Assembly: GCA_903897145.1 (NCBI GenBank) | Contig: CAIUAN010000058.1 | Span: 30,979 to 94,978, forward strand | Length of the DNA stretch: 64,000 nt | DNA from: an uncultured Bacteroidia bacterium | GTDB lineage: Bacteria; Bacteroidota; Bacteroidia; Bacteroidales; Prolixibacteraceae | Direction: 5' to 3' | Shown here: in pieces, positions 44,026-52,937 of the stretch | How positions within the stretch are numbered: the stretch's first letter is position 1 | Layout of the letters: every line of letters begins with the position of its first letter | Made by a program: the position numbers and the translations under genes | Notes under the pieces: model-generated | Database searches by the model: none | The model's input: only the letters and a program-made list of their open reading frames with translations | What the model was told of the DNA's origin: nothing

Positions 44026-45273
44026 ATGCAGATAGGTAAATATAGTTTAGGCATTGGGGATCGTTTTGGTCATCAAGGCGAGGCTCAATTAAGGGCGGTT
44101 ACAAAAGCGGCACAAAAGGGAGTTGACATAATTCCAGTTTGGAACAAATCAAATAGAGAGCATTCTTATATTCATTCAAAGCCAACAGATACAAGAATTG
44201 AGGCTGATGGGGCCGTTTTAGCTTTAGACTATAAGGGTCAGTATTTTGTAGATGCGGATCATATTAATCTTTCTAATGTTCAGGGTTTTCTCTCCTCGTC
44301 TGATTTTTTCACATTGGATGTGGCCAGCAAGATTGGCACCTTATCGACTCCGTCAGATATTGCCAATTTTAAAGCTTCTTGTGCTAAATATGCTGGTTCT
44401 TTAAGTATTCCTGGTATTGCGGCTCCATTTATCATCTCGGATCAACTGCTAGAGCAGTTAGCGCAGAAGTTTCTTGCTGCCATGGTTGAGGCAGGTGGAA
44501 TCTACCGTTTTATTGCGGAGCAAAAAGAGGCGGATAATTTTGTGACTGAAGTTTCAATTGATGAGGTAGAGGTGCCTCAAACGCCAGTCGAGTTGTTTTT
44601 TATTTTAAAGATGATTGCTGAGAATGGTATTCCGGTTCAGACTATAGCCCCCAAGTTTACGGGTCGTTTTAACAAAGGGGTTAATTATGTAGGTGACATT
44701 GCGCAATTTGCGCGTGAGTTTGAAGAAGATGTTTTGGTTATTGATTATGCCATTAAAGAGTTTGGATTACCTGCTAATCTAAAATTAAGCGTTCATTCAG
44801 GTTCTGATAAGTTTTCGATTTATCCAGAGATCGCTAGAATCATCAAGAAATACGATAAGGGGATCCATGTAAAGACTGCTGGTACGACTTGGCTTGAAGA
44901 GGTTATTGGTTTAGCTTTGGCTGGAGGTGAAGCATTGGATTTAGCAAAGCATTTTTACACATCAGCATTATCTCGTCAGGAGGAGTTATGTGCTCCTTAT
45001 GCCGATGTGATTGATATAAAGCAGTCGGAATTGCCTTCGGCTCAAGAGGTGGCGAATTGGGATAGTTTAAAATTTGCAAATTCTCTTCGTCATATTCCTG
45101 GGCATGCCGATTACAATCCAAATTTCAGACAGTTGATTCATGTTGGATATAAAATTGCCGCTGAGAGTGGAGCACAATACACCGATCTTTTGAAAAAGCA
45201 TCGTGATTTGATTGGATCATGTGTAGAAGAGAATTTATATGATCGTCATTTGAAAAGACTTTTTGAATTATAA
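44026..45273 (+). CDS. uxaE: Tagaturonate epimerase, UxaE family
   Basis: A 415-residue protein of the UxaE family, which epimerises D-tagaturonate to D-fructuronate and so links galacturonate to the glucuronate branch. The N-terminal SLGIGDRFGHQGEAQL is characteristic, with later segments VIPVWNKSNREH, TIAPKFTGRFNKGVNYVG, LKLSVHSGSDKFSIYP and HVKTAGTTWLEE. The conserved His/Asp/Glu in these would hold the metal. It is cytosolic. It is first in the rightward operon and 36 bp before uxaC. Confidence 0.9.
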   Translation: MQIGKYSLGIGDRFGHQGEAQLRAVTKAAQKGVDIIPVWNKSNREHSYIHSKPTDTRIEADGAVLALDYKGQYFVDADHINLSNVQGFLSSSDFFTLDVASKIGTLSTPSDIANFKASCAKYAGSLSIPGIAAPFIISDQLLEQLAQKFLAAMVEAGGIYRFIAEQKEADNFVTEVSIDEVEVPQTPVELFFILKMIAENGIPVQTIAPKFTGRFNKGVNYVGDIAQFAREFEEDVLVIDYAIKEFGLPANLKLSVHSGSDKFSIYPEIARIIKKYDKGIHVKTAGTTWLEEVIGLALAGGEALDLAKHFYTSALSRQEELCAPYADVIDIKQSELPSAQEVANWDSLKFANSLRHIPGHADYNPNFRQLIHVGYKIAAESGAQYTDLLKKHRDLIGSCVEENLYDRHLKRLFEL

Positions 45274-45309
45274 GAAGTTACCAACTAATTAATCTAAAGA
45301 CTTAGGACC

Positions 45310-46716
45310 ATGAAACCATTTATGGATGATGATTTTTTGTTGCAATCTGACTTTGCTAAGCAGCTCTATCATGATTTTGCGGCGAAGATGCCACTCTTTG
45401 ATTACCATTGTCATATTTCACCGCAAGAGATAGCAGAAGATCGTCGATTTAATAATCTATCTGAGATTTGGCTTCATGGAGATCATTATAAATGGCGTGC
45501 AATGCGAACAAATGGGGTCGCTGAGCACTATTGCACTGGTGAGGCTTCCGACTGGGAAAAGTTCCAAAAATGGGCCGAAACAGCACCTCACACCATGCGT
45601 AATCCACTGTATCATTGGACTCACCTAGAATTACGCAAGCCTTTTGGTATTAAGACTTTGTTAAGTCCAACTTCCGCGAAGCAGATTTGGGATGATTGTA
45701 ACCATATGCTTAGTCAGCCAGATTTTAGTTGTCGAGGAATCATTCAGAAGGCAAATGTTAAAGTTATCTGCACCACGGATGATCCAATTGATGACTTGCG
45801 ATACCATCAATCTATTCAAAAGGATGGTTTTGAGGTGAAGGTTATACCGGCATGGAGGCCTGATAAGGCAATGGCCATTGAGGATTCTAAATCATTTAAC
45901 GTATATATTGATCAATTAGAGCAAGCTGCAGCGAGCACCATTCATACGTTTGATGAGCTAATGGATGCTTTAGCAAAGAGGCATCACTATTTTCATCAAA
46001 ATGGCTGTCGGTTGTCAGATCATGGATTGGAAACGATCTATGCCGAAGATTATACAATCGCTGAAATACGAAAAATTTTCAGCACTGTTCGAGCAGGTCA
46101 ATCGGCTTCGTCTGAAGAAATATTCAAGTTTAAGTCGGCCATGCACTATGAGTTTGCCGTTATGGACCATTCACGCAATTGGACCCAGCAATTTCATCTA
46201 GGCGCGTTGCGCAACAATAATTTGCGCATGAATGCTACGGTGGGCCCAGATAAGGGGTTTGATTCGATCGGCGATTTTTCGATGGCTGCTGCATTAGCTA
46301 AATTTCTAGGTAAGCTAGATTTTGAAGGTAAGTTAACACGCACCATTCTCTACAATTTAAACCCAAGTGACAATGAGATGATGGCCACCATGATTGGCAA
46401 TTTCCAAGATGGTGTGACTCCAGGTAAAATTCAATGGGGCTCAGGTTGGTGGTTTTTAGATCAAAAAGAGGGGATGACAGCTCAGATTAACGCCTTGTCG
46501 AATATGGGATTGTTAAGTCGATTTGTGGGAATGCTAACAGATTCTCGGAGTTTTCTATCCTATTCGCGTCATGAATATTTCCGGCGCATTTTGTGTAATC
46601 TGATCGGTCAGGATGTGGTGAATGGCGAATTGCCTGCCGATTTAAAATTCTTAGGTTCGATGGTGCAGGATATCTCCTATAACAATGCTGAACGCTATTT
46701 CGATTTTGGTATCTAA
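45310..46716 (+). CDS. uxaC: Uronate isomerase
   Basis: A 468-residue amidohydrolase-fold isomerase of full length that converts D-glucuronate to D-fructuronate and D-galacturonate to D-tagaturonate. Seen: the metal-binding FDYHCHISPQEIAEDRRF (H-x-H), EIWLHGDHYKWRAMRTNG, VICTTDDPIDDL, and VIPAWRPDKA. The QFHLGALRNNN and SGWWFLDQKEGM blocks lead to SYSRHEYFRR near the end. It is the entry enzyme of the pathway. Confidence 0.97.
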   Translation: MKPFMDDDFLLQSDFAKQLYHDFAAKMPLFDYHCHISPQEIAEDRRFNNLSEIWLHGDHYKWRAMRTNGVAEHYCTGEASDWEKFQKWAETAPHTMRNPLYHWTHLELRKPFGIKTLLSPTSAKQIWDDCNHMLSQPDFSCRGIIQKANVKVICTTDDPIDDLRYHQSIQKDGFEVKVIPAWRPDKAMAIEDSKSFNVYIDQLEQAAASTIHTFDELMDALAKRHHYFHQNGCRLSDHGLETIYAEDYTIAEIRKIFSTVRAGQSASSEEIFKFKSAMHYEFAVMDHSRNWTQQFHLGALRNNNLRMNATVGPDKGFDSIGDFSMAAALAKFLGKLDFEGKLTRTILYNLNPSDNEMMATMIGNFQDGVTPGKIQWGSGWWFLDQKEGMTAQINALSNMGLLSRFVGMLTDSRSFLSYSRHEYFRRILCNLIGQDVVNGELPADLKFLGSMVQDISYNNAERYFDFGI

Positions 46717-46783
46717 CTAAACTTAATTAAGTTCATAGACACTGTTTGTCTAATGAAATTAATAAACTTATTATCTAAACTAA

Positions 46784-48118
46784 ATGAGCGAACTAAATAA
46801 ACAGTTAGGCAATTACCGCTGGACTATTTGTGCCTTGGTATTCTTTGCAACGACAATTAATTATCTTGATCGTCAGGTTATTAGTCTATTAAAGCCTTTT
46901 TTAGAAGGAGCTGGATTATTTGGTTCTGATCCGTTGCATTATGAATCTGTGTATGCCAATATTGTGATCTGTTTTCAAATTGCTTATGCATCAGGAATGC
47001 TTGTTGTTGGTGGTATAATAGATCGATTTGGAACAAAAATAGGGTATGCCATCTCATTATTTGGCTGGAGTCTTGCAGCAATTGGACATGCATTTGCCAG
47101 GAGTCCTTTTGGTTTTGGAGTTGCTAGAGCTGCCTTAGGGGTTCCCGAGGCAGGGAATTTTCCAGCCGCGAATAAAACTATTGCCGAATGGTTTCCTAAA
47201 AAGGAGAGAGCCTTTGCTACTGGAATATATAACTCAGGAACGAATATTGGAGCCATCGTAGCTCCCTTGGTTGTCCCTTGGATCGCTATCACCTGGGGAT
47301 GGCAGATGGCCTTCATCGTCACGGGTGCTATTGGTCTTATTTGGTTGATATTTTGGTCTTATATCTATGATTCTCCGGAGAATAAGCTTCAAAATGGGAA
47401 GTTGTCTCAACAGGAATATGATTTTATCTTAAGTGATAAAGATGAACTTTCCATAGAGGAATCTAAAGCTGCAGCTAAGATTAGCTGGTTTAAGCTTTTA
47501 ACTTTCAGACAAACATGGGCCTTTTTTCTGGGTAAACTTTTAACAGATCCTGTTTGGTGGTTTTTCCTTTTTTGGTTACCTGCATTTTTGAAAGAACAAT
47601 ATGGGCTTAAAGGAACCGAGGTTAGTTTTCCTATTGCGGTGGTTTATATCATGACTACGTTTGGTAGTGTTTTGGGTGGTTGGTTGCCTAAATACTTTAT
47701 GGAGCACGGGATGGATGCCAACGTAGCTCGAAAAAGGGCCATGTTTATTTATGCATTATTTCCATTGTTAGTGTTGACGGCGCAATATTTTGGTGGCTAT
47801 AATATGTGGTTTGCCGTAGTGATTATTGGTATTGCTGCTTCAGCTCATCAAGCTTGGTCTGCCAATATTTTTACCACTGTCTCTGATATGTTCCCTAAGC
47901 GAGCTATTGCTTCTGTGACAGGCATTGGAGGGATGGCAGGTGCCATTGGGGGTATAATGATCGCAAAGTCCGCCGGAGTGCTCTTCGACCATTATAAAGC
48001 TGCTGGTGATATCCGGATTGGATATGGTATTATGTTTATGATTTGCGCTTTTGCTTACATCTTGGCTTGGACAATCATGCATTTATTAGTTCCTAAATTC
48101 AAGAAGATCGATTTGTGA
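46784..48118 (+). CDS. MFS hexuronate transporter (ExuT-like)
   Basis: A 444-residue inner-membrane protein with about 12 transmembrane helices, of the anion:cation symporter branch of the MFS that contains ExuT. Seen: FFATTINYLDRQVISLLKP in helix 1, DRFGTKIGYAISLFG in the 2-3 loop, ARAALGVPEAGNFPAANKTIAEWFPKKERA in part as the family signature around helices 4-5, and FPKRAIASVTGIGGMAG in the second half. It would import glucuronate and galacturonate by proton symport. It is 67 bp after uxaC in the same operon. Confidence 0.9.
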   Translation: MSELNKQLGNYRWTICALVFFATTINYLDRQVISLLKPFLEGAGLFGSDPLHYESVYANIVICFQIAYASGMLVVGGIIDRFGTKIGYAISLFGWSLAAIGHAFARSPFGFGVARAALGVPEAGNFPAANKTIAEWFPKKERAFATGIYNSGTNIGAIVAPLVVPWIAITWGWQMAFIVTGAIGLIWLIFWSYIYDSPENKLQNGKLSQQEYDFILSDKDELSIEESKAAAKISWFKLLTFRQTWAFFLGKLLTDPVWWFFLFWLPAFLKEQYGLKGTEVSFPIAVVYIMTTFGSVLGGWLPKYFMEHGMDANVARKRAMFIYALFPLLVLTAQYFGGYNMWFAVVIIGIAASAHQAWSANIFTTVSDMFPKRAIASVTGIGGMAGAIGGIMIAKSAGVLFDHYKAAGDIRIGYGIMFMICAFAYILAWTIMHLLVPKFKKIDL

Positions 48119-48154
48119 TCATCTTGATCTGAAACTTACTAAAAAGCAGAATTG

Positions 48155-48691
48155 CTATCCTAGTTTACTAAACTCCTTCTTAAGGATAGTAATTGCGTTG
48201 GCAATAAGCTGGTCATTTGAATTTAGGTAGATTTCAATAATCTTGTTGCTTAAGATTATGGCTGGTACCTCGTTTTCTGTCTCCTCTGCGGCCTGATTGA
48301 TAATGCGGGTTAAGTTCTCTTTCGATCCTCGAATTGCTTCCCAAAGCGAATGAGACACATAGATTTGCTGAGATAAATTATGGTCAAATTCTTGTCTTAT
48401 ATGACTTAATAAATCTTGATGATAGTCCGTAGCTGTTATTTCATGCGGTGAGATTCGAATTAATAAAGATTGAGGTGAGATGCGTTCTAACAATAATGTG
48501 AGTCTTTCGTAAGCCTGCAATTTTATTGGAAGGATCAATTTAGAGTTCTTCAGTTGCAACTCTATTTCACGTTGTCTCTGATTGTTTTCAAGCATATCTC
48601 TAAGCATAAAATACGCTGTAAGAAATACGATTAAGGCAGGTATGCCAATTTTTAGGATCTCCCAAAGACCATTTGGTTCATTTAGATTCAT
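48155..48691 (-). CDS. Membrane-anchored protein of unknown function
   Basis: A 178-residue protein with one membrane helix (about 12-30) followed by a charged coiled-coil stretch (ENNQRQREIELQLKNS) and a helical soluble domain with KLQAYERLTLLLERISP. I recognise no named family with certainty. It is 8 bp downstream of another small membrane protein gene and the two are likely one operon. It is convergent with the MFS transporter gene. Confidence 0.65.
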   Translation of the reverse strand: MNLNEPNGLWEILKIGIPALIVFLTAYFMLRDMLENNQRQREIELQLKNSKLILPIKLQAYERLTLLLERISPQSLLIRISPHEITATDYHQDLLSHIRQEFDHNLSQQIYVSHSLWEAIRGSKENLTRIINQAAEETENEVPAIILSNKIIEIYLNSNDQLIANAITILKKEFSKLG

Positions 48692-48699
48692 TTGTTGTA

Positions 48700-49131
48700 T
48701 TATTTAACTTGTTTCTGTTCTGTTTTTGATTCATTTTTCATGCTTTTGCCCGAAGCTTCTGAGACTTGGACGTAGAGGAAAAAGATAAGAATAAAATAGG
48801 CAATTGTTAAAAAGGAGAGTAAGGTATAGCGTTTCTTCTCAAAGTGAAAAAATAATAAAGATGCGAATGCCAGCAGACCGCCTGCAGCGCTTTGCCATCC
48901 GGTTGAGATAAGCAGTTTTAAGGCTGCGTTTTCACTTGCGCTCTCACCACTCGAAAGGATGCCTAATAAATTAAAATAGAGTGCTGCAAGTCCAGTACTG
49001 ATAAGTAATACCCAGCCAATTCGGGTTAGCCCCTTATTCTTGTCGACAAAGCCAATGGTGAGCAGAACGATTCCTAAGAATATGCCCCATTGAGGGACTA
49101 CAGTTGGCAAATAAAGTGATGTGCTGATCAT
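48700..49131 (-). CDS. Small polytopic membrane protein of unknown function
   Basis: A 143-residue protein with about four hydrophobic segments (near 10-27, 37-57, 75-93, 100-122) and a hydrophilic lysine-rich C-terminus. No family recognised. It is divergent from the HAD phosphatase gene and starts the two-gene unit with the membrane-anchored protein downstream. Confidence 0.6.
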   Translation of the reverse strand: MISTSLYLPTVVPQWGIFLGIVLLTIGFVDKNKGLTRIGWVLLISTGLAALYFNLLGILSSGESASENAALKLLISTGWQSAAGGLLAFASLLFFHFEKKRYTLLSFLTIAYFILIFFLYVQVSEASGKSMKNESKTEQKQVK

Positions 49132-49212
49132 GATTCAATCCGTTGTTTCGCTTGCAAATTAATCTATTTCTAATTAAGTATTAAATAAAACTCAGGTAAA
49201 CTTTTATATCCT

Positions 49213-49220
49213 TATTTTTG
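49213..49220 (+). promoter_or_regulatory. Candidate -7 element of the HAD-uvrB unit (TATTTTTG)
   Basis: Exact TAnnTTTG match. It overlaps a TTG codon in frame with the HAD gene, which argues that the real start is the ATG at 49248. Confidence 0.45.
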
Positions 49221-49247
49221 AGGATTGAAATAATAATAAAGAAACGG

Positions 49248-49853
49248 ATGAAAATAGTACCAAATCCATTAGCTAAAGGGTTGATTTTTGATATTGATGG
49301 GACGATATGTGACACGATGCCAGTTCATTTTATTGCATGGCGCACCACTGCTGCTGAATATGGAATCGATTTCACAACTGATTTATTTGCAGAGGTGACA
49401 GGTGTTCCTTCTTTACAGACCTGTGAATATTTAAAAAATAAGTTTGACCTTGATTTTGATCCAATGGAATTCTCGCTTCGTAAGGAGGAGCGATTTGAAA
49501 AAACGATGCATCTTGCTAAGCCAATAGAACCAGTTGTGGCGGTTATTAGAGCCCACAAAGGGAAGATTCCAATGGCTTGTGGGACTGGTGGATCCCAGCA
49601 TTTAGCCTGGAGAACGCTTGAGATTGCAGGTGTTAAGGATTGTTTCGAACATGTTGTTGCAGCTGAAGATGTTATCAATCATAAACCTTTTCCGGATACC
49701 TTTTTAAAGGCTGCTGAGCTTATTGGTGTCGCTCCATCGGAATGCGAAGTCTATGAAGATGGAAAGCTAGGTATTGAAGCTGCAGTTCGGGCTGGGATGT
49801 TTGTGGTCGATGTGACAGAGTTTTATGAGGTAACAACAGGAAAAAATATTTAG
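49248..49853 (+). CDS. HAD-superfamily phosphatase, beta-phosphoglucomutase/YqaB-like
   Basis: A 201-residue HAD hydrolase. The ATG at 49248 is chosen over a TTG at 49218 that overlaps a promoter element. Motif I FDIDGTICDT has both catalytic aspartates; the small helical cap with PVHFIAWR resembles beta-phosphoglucomutase and YqaB. Motif II is ACGTGGS, with K in NHKPFPDT and motif IV EDGKLGIEAA. It is a soluble sugar-phosphate phosphatase or mutase with unknown substrate; YqaB-like enzymes act on fructose-1-phosphate and 6-phosphogluconate. uvrB starts 8 bp later. Confidence 0.85.
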   Translation: MKIVPNPLAKGLIFDIDGTICDTMPVHFIAWRTTAAEYGIDFTTDLFAEVTGVPSLQTCEYLKNKFDLDFDPMEFSLRKEERFEKTMHLAKPIEPVVAVIRAHKGKIPMACGTGGSQHLAWRTLEIAGVKDCFEHVVAAEDVINHKPFPDTFLKAAELIGVAPSECEVYEDGKLGIEAAVRAGMFVVDVTEFYEVTTGKNI

Positions 49854-49861
49854 TCGCTTTT

Positions 49862-51889
49862 ATGGATTTTAAACTTTTATCAGACTATAAGCCCACTGGG
49901 GATCAACCGCAAGCCATTGCGCAACTTGTGGAAGGTGTTCGTGCGGACTATCCCTATCAAACGTTACTTGGGGTAACCGGGTCTGGTAAGACTTTTACAA
50001 TGGCTAATGTGATTACGCAAGTGCAGAAGCCGACGTTGATTTTAAGTCATAATAAAACCCTTGCTGCGCAGCTCTACGGCGAGATGAAGCAGTTTTTCCC
50101 AGAGAATGCTGTCGAATATTTTGTCTCCTATTATGATTATTATCAGCCAGAAGCCTATTTGCCGATAACGGACACGTTTATTGAGAAAGATTTGTCAATC
50201 AATAAGGAGATTGAGAAACTGCGTTTAAGTACCACTTCAGCTTTACTTTCTGGAAGAAGAGATGTAATCGTTGTCTCTTCGGTGTCATGCCTTTACGGCA
50301 TTGGTAATCCGCAAGATTTTCATGCGAATGTGGTTAAGATAAAGGTTGGCGAGGTGGTGAGTCGGAATGTCTTTCTCCGTCAATTGGTGGATGCGATGTA
50401 TTCGCGAAGTGAAGTCCTATTTCAGCGTGGTAATTTTAGAGTAAAAGGGGATACGGTAGATATTTTTCCAGCCTATGCTGACGACGCCATTCGCATTGTT
50501 TTCTATGGCGATGAGATTGAGGAGATTATCTTGTTTAATGCTGAGAATGGAGCCTCGCTGAAAGATATGGACCATTGCGTGATCTATCCTGCAACGATAT
50601 TTGTGACCACTAAGGATAGTATTCAGCTCGCTATTAAGAAGATACAAAACGATTTGGTGGCACATATAGATTTCTTCAAGCAGTCAGGCAAGTTTCTGGA
50701 GGCTAAACGAATAGAGGACCGAGTAACCTATGATCTGGAGATGATTCGGGAGTTGGGTTACTGTCCGGGCATAGAAAATTATTCACGTTACTTCGATAAC
50801 CGCGAGCCTGGTTCACGACCATTTTGTCTATTGGATTATTTTCCCGGAGATTATTTGATGGTTATTGATGAGAGTCATGTAACTATGCCACAGATACATG
50901 CTATGTATGGAGGTGATCGATCACGGAAAGTGAATTTGGTTGATTATGGTTTCCGTTTGCCAGCCGCTATTGACAACAGACCCTTGAAATTTGAGGAGTT
51001 TGAATCGATCGCTCGTCAGTTGGTTTTTGTTAGTGCAACACCTGCGAATTATGAACTAGAAAAGAGTCAAGGTGTTGTAGTCGAGCAGATTATTAGGCCG
51101 ACTGGACTTCTGGACCCACAGATTGAGATTCGTCCGCGTATCAATCAGATCGATGATTTAATGGAGGAGATTCACTTGCGAGTGGCAGTGAATGAGCGTG
51201 TGTTAGTAACTACGCTTACCAAAAGAATGGCTGAAGAGTTGCAGAAATATTTTGATCGGATGCACATCAAATGTCGTTATATCCATTCGGATGTGGATAC
51301 GATGGAGCGGGTTGAAATTATGGAACAATTGCGAAAAGGTGTTTTTGATGTATTGATAGGTATCAATCTTTTGCGTGAGGGACTTGATTTGCCAGAGGTT
51401 TCGCTTGTGGCTATATTGGATGCAGACAAAGAGGGTTTTCTGCGCTCAGAGCGCTCGCTGACACAAACTGCTGGACGCGCAGCCCGTAATTTAAATGGAC
51501 GTGTGATAATGTATGCCGATAAGATTACCGATTCGATGCAACGAACCATTGATGCTGCCAATTATCGTCGTATCAAGCAGCATGCATACAATGAGGAACA
51601 TGGTCTTGTGCCAACACAGATAATTAAACCTACTCGTGAAATTATTGGATTGGAGTATCGTTCAGATAAGTCTGTAATTGGAGATGGATACGTAACATCA
51701 GAAATTGGCGATGTGGCAGCAGATCCTGTAGTGAAGTATATGACTGCTGAAGCCCTGGAGAAGACCATTCTGAAAACTCAGAAGGAGATGACCAGAGCCG
51801 CCAAAGATTTAGATTTCATTGAGGCTGCTAGATTGCGTGATGAGATGTATCGACTGAAAGAATTTTTGAATACAAAGCTTAGAGGTTAG
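49862..51889 (+). CDS. uvrB: UvrABC excinuclease subunit B
   Basis: A 675-residue full-length DNA repair helicase-like subunit that verifies damage delivered by UvrA and recruits UvrC. Seen: Walker A TGSGKTFTMANV (about 40-51), the beta-hairpin YYDYYQPEAYLP used to pry strands apart, DESHV (Walker B), the ILREGLDLPEVSLVAI-like motif V region, and QTAGRAARN (motif VI). The C-terminal UVR domain (about 635-670) with DLDFIEAARLRDEM contacts UvrC. It is cytosolic and ends in the bidirectional terminator shared with rpoD. Confidence 0.97.
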   Translation: MDFKLLSDYKPTGDQPQAIAQLVEGVRADYPYQTLLGVTGSGKTFTMANVITQVQKPTLILSHNKTLAAQLYGEMKQFFPENAVEYFVSYYDYYQPEAYLPITDTFIEKDLSINKEIEKLRLSTTSALLSGRRDVIVVSSVSCLYGIGNPQDFHANVVKIKVGEVVSRNVFLRQLVDAMYSRSEVLFQRGNFRVKGDTVDIFPAYADDAIRIVFYGDEIEEIILFNAENGASLKDMDHCVIYPATIFVTTKDSIQLAIKKIQNDLVAHIDFFKQSGKFLEAKRIEDRVTYDLEMIRELGYCPGIENYSRYFDNREPGSRPFCLLDYFPGDYLMVIDESHVTMPQIHAMYGGDRSRKVNLVDYGFRLPAAIDNRPLKFEEFESIARQLVFVSATPANYELEKSQGVVVEQIIRPTGLLDPQIEIRPRINQIDDLMEEIHLRVAVNERVLVTTLTKRMAEELQKYFDRMHIKCRYIHSDVDTMERVEIMEQLRKGVFDVLIGINLLREGLDLPEVSLVAILDADKEGFLRSERSLTQTAGRAARNLNGRVIMYADKITDSMQRTIDAANYRRIKQHAYNEEHGLVPTQIIKPTREIIGLEYRSDKSVIGDGYVTSEIGDVAADPVVKYMTAEALEKTILKTQKEMTRAAKDLDFIEAARLRDEMYRLKEFLNTKLRG

Positions 51890-51932
51890 GAGAGCCATTG
51901 TGGTTGGACTATTTCTTTGCATAGATTGTATT

Positions 51933-51970
51933 AAAAAAGAAGAGACGCTAATTAGCGTCTCTTCTTTTTT
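51933..51970. terminator. Bidirectional terminator between uvrB and rpoD
   Basis: Perfect 38-bp palindrome with centre AATT and arms AAAAAAGAAGAGACGCT and complement, so each direction ends in a T-run. Confidence 0.93.
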
Positions 51971-51987
51971 ATGTGGTTGTATAGAGA

Positions 51988-52848
51988 CTATCCTAAATAA
52001 GTCTTAAGCAGTTTGCTTCTTGAGGTATGGCGCAGACGACGAATCGCTTTTTCTTTTATTTGTCTAACTCTTTCACGAGTTAGTCCAAAGCGTTCTCCAA
52101 TCTCTTCAAGTGTCATCTCTTGACAAGCAATGCCGAAGAACATTCTGATGATGTCAGCTTCACGTTCTGTAAGCGTAGTTAAGGAACGATCGATCTCACG
52201 AGAAAGTGATTCATCGATCAATACTCTATCTGCACTCGGTGAATCATTGTTGATTAAGACATCTAGAAGGCTGTTATCTTCGCCGTCAACAAAAGGGGCA
52301 TCAACAGATACGTGTCTTCCTGAGACGCGCAATGTATCGGCAACTTTGTCTGCTGGCAATTCAAGTTGTTCAGCAAGCTCCTCAGGAGAAGGTCTTCTTT
52401 CGTGCTCTTGCTCGAACTTAGAATACGCCTTGTTTATTTTATTTAGAGATCCAACTTGATTCAGAGGAAGTCTTACGATACGTGATTGTTCAGCTAATGC
52501 TTGAAGAATAGATTGGCGAATCCACCAAACGGCGTAAGAGATAAATTTAAATCCTCTTGTTTCGTCAAATTTTTCAGCAGCCTTGATAAGACCAAGATTG
52601 CCTTCGTTGATTAAGTCAGGAAGACTTAATCCTTGGTTTTGATATTGTTTAGCAACAGAAACCACAAATCTCAAGTTCGCTCTTGTGAGTTTCTCTAGAG
52701 CTGCTTGATCACCTTTTTTGATCCGTTGCGCTAACTCAACTTCTTCTTCAACGGTAATTAACTCCTCCTTACCAATTTCTTGAAGATATTTGTCAAGCGA
52801 GGCACTCTCGCGGTTGGTTATCGATTTTGTAATCTTAAGTTGTCTCAT
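51988..52848 (-). CDS. rpoD: Primary RNA polymerase sigma factor (short Bacteroidota RpoD/SigA)
   Basis: A 286-residue sigma-70 factor lacking the long N-terminal region 1.1 and the non-conserved insert of E. coli RpoD, as is typical of Bacteroidota. Region 1.2 includes [12 protein letters not shown], region 2 [39 protein letters not shown] and [13 protein letters not shown], region 3 with [12 protein letters not shown], and region 4 [21 protein letters not shown]. It would read the TAnnTTTG/TTTG promoters found across this window. It is single, with a well-spaced promoter of its own. Confidence 0.96.
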   Translation of the reverse strand: MRQLKITKSITNRESASLDKYLQEIGKEELITVEEEVELAQRIKKGDQAALEKLTRANLRFVVSVAKQYQNQGLSLPDLINEGNLGLIKAAEKFDETRGFKFISYAVWWIRQSILQALAEQSRIVRLPLNQVGSLNKINKAYSKFEQEHERRPSPEELAEQLELPADKVADTLRVSGRHVSVDAPFVDGEDNSLLDVLINNDSPSADRVLIDESLSREIDRSLTTLTEREADIIRMFFGIACQEMTLEEIGERFGLTRERVRQIKEKAIRRLRHTSRSKLLKTYLG

Positions 52849-52868
52849 TCTTTCTGATTAAAAGTCTG

Positions 52869-52900
52869 CAAAGTTACAATTATTTGCGGTATTTTACAAT
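52869..52900 (-). promoter_or_regulatory. Promoter of rpoD
   Basis: On the minus strand ATTG (52897-52900) and TAACTTTG (52869-52876) lie 20 bp apart, the best -33/-7 pair in the window. The leader is about 15 nt. Confidence 0.6.
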
Positions 52901-52937
52901 ACCTACAAGCTGCCATTTTTTTATTTGATTCAAATTA

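Noticed and set aside
49218..49247. TTG start for the HAD phosphatase
   Set aside because: The TTG overlaps the -7 element; the ATG at 49248 fits.
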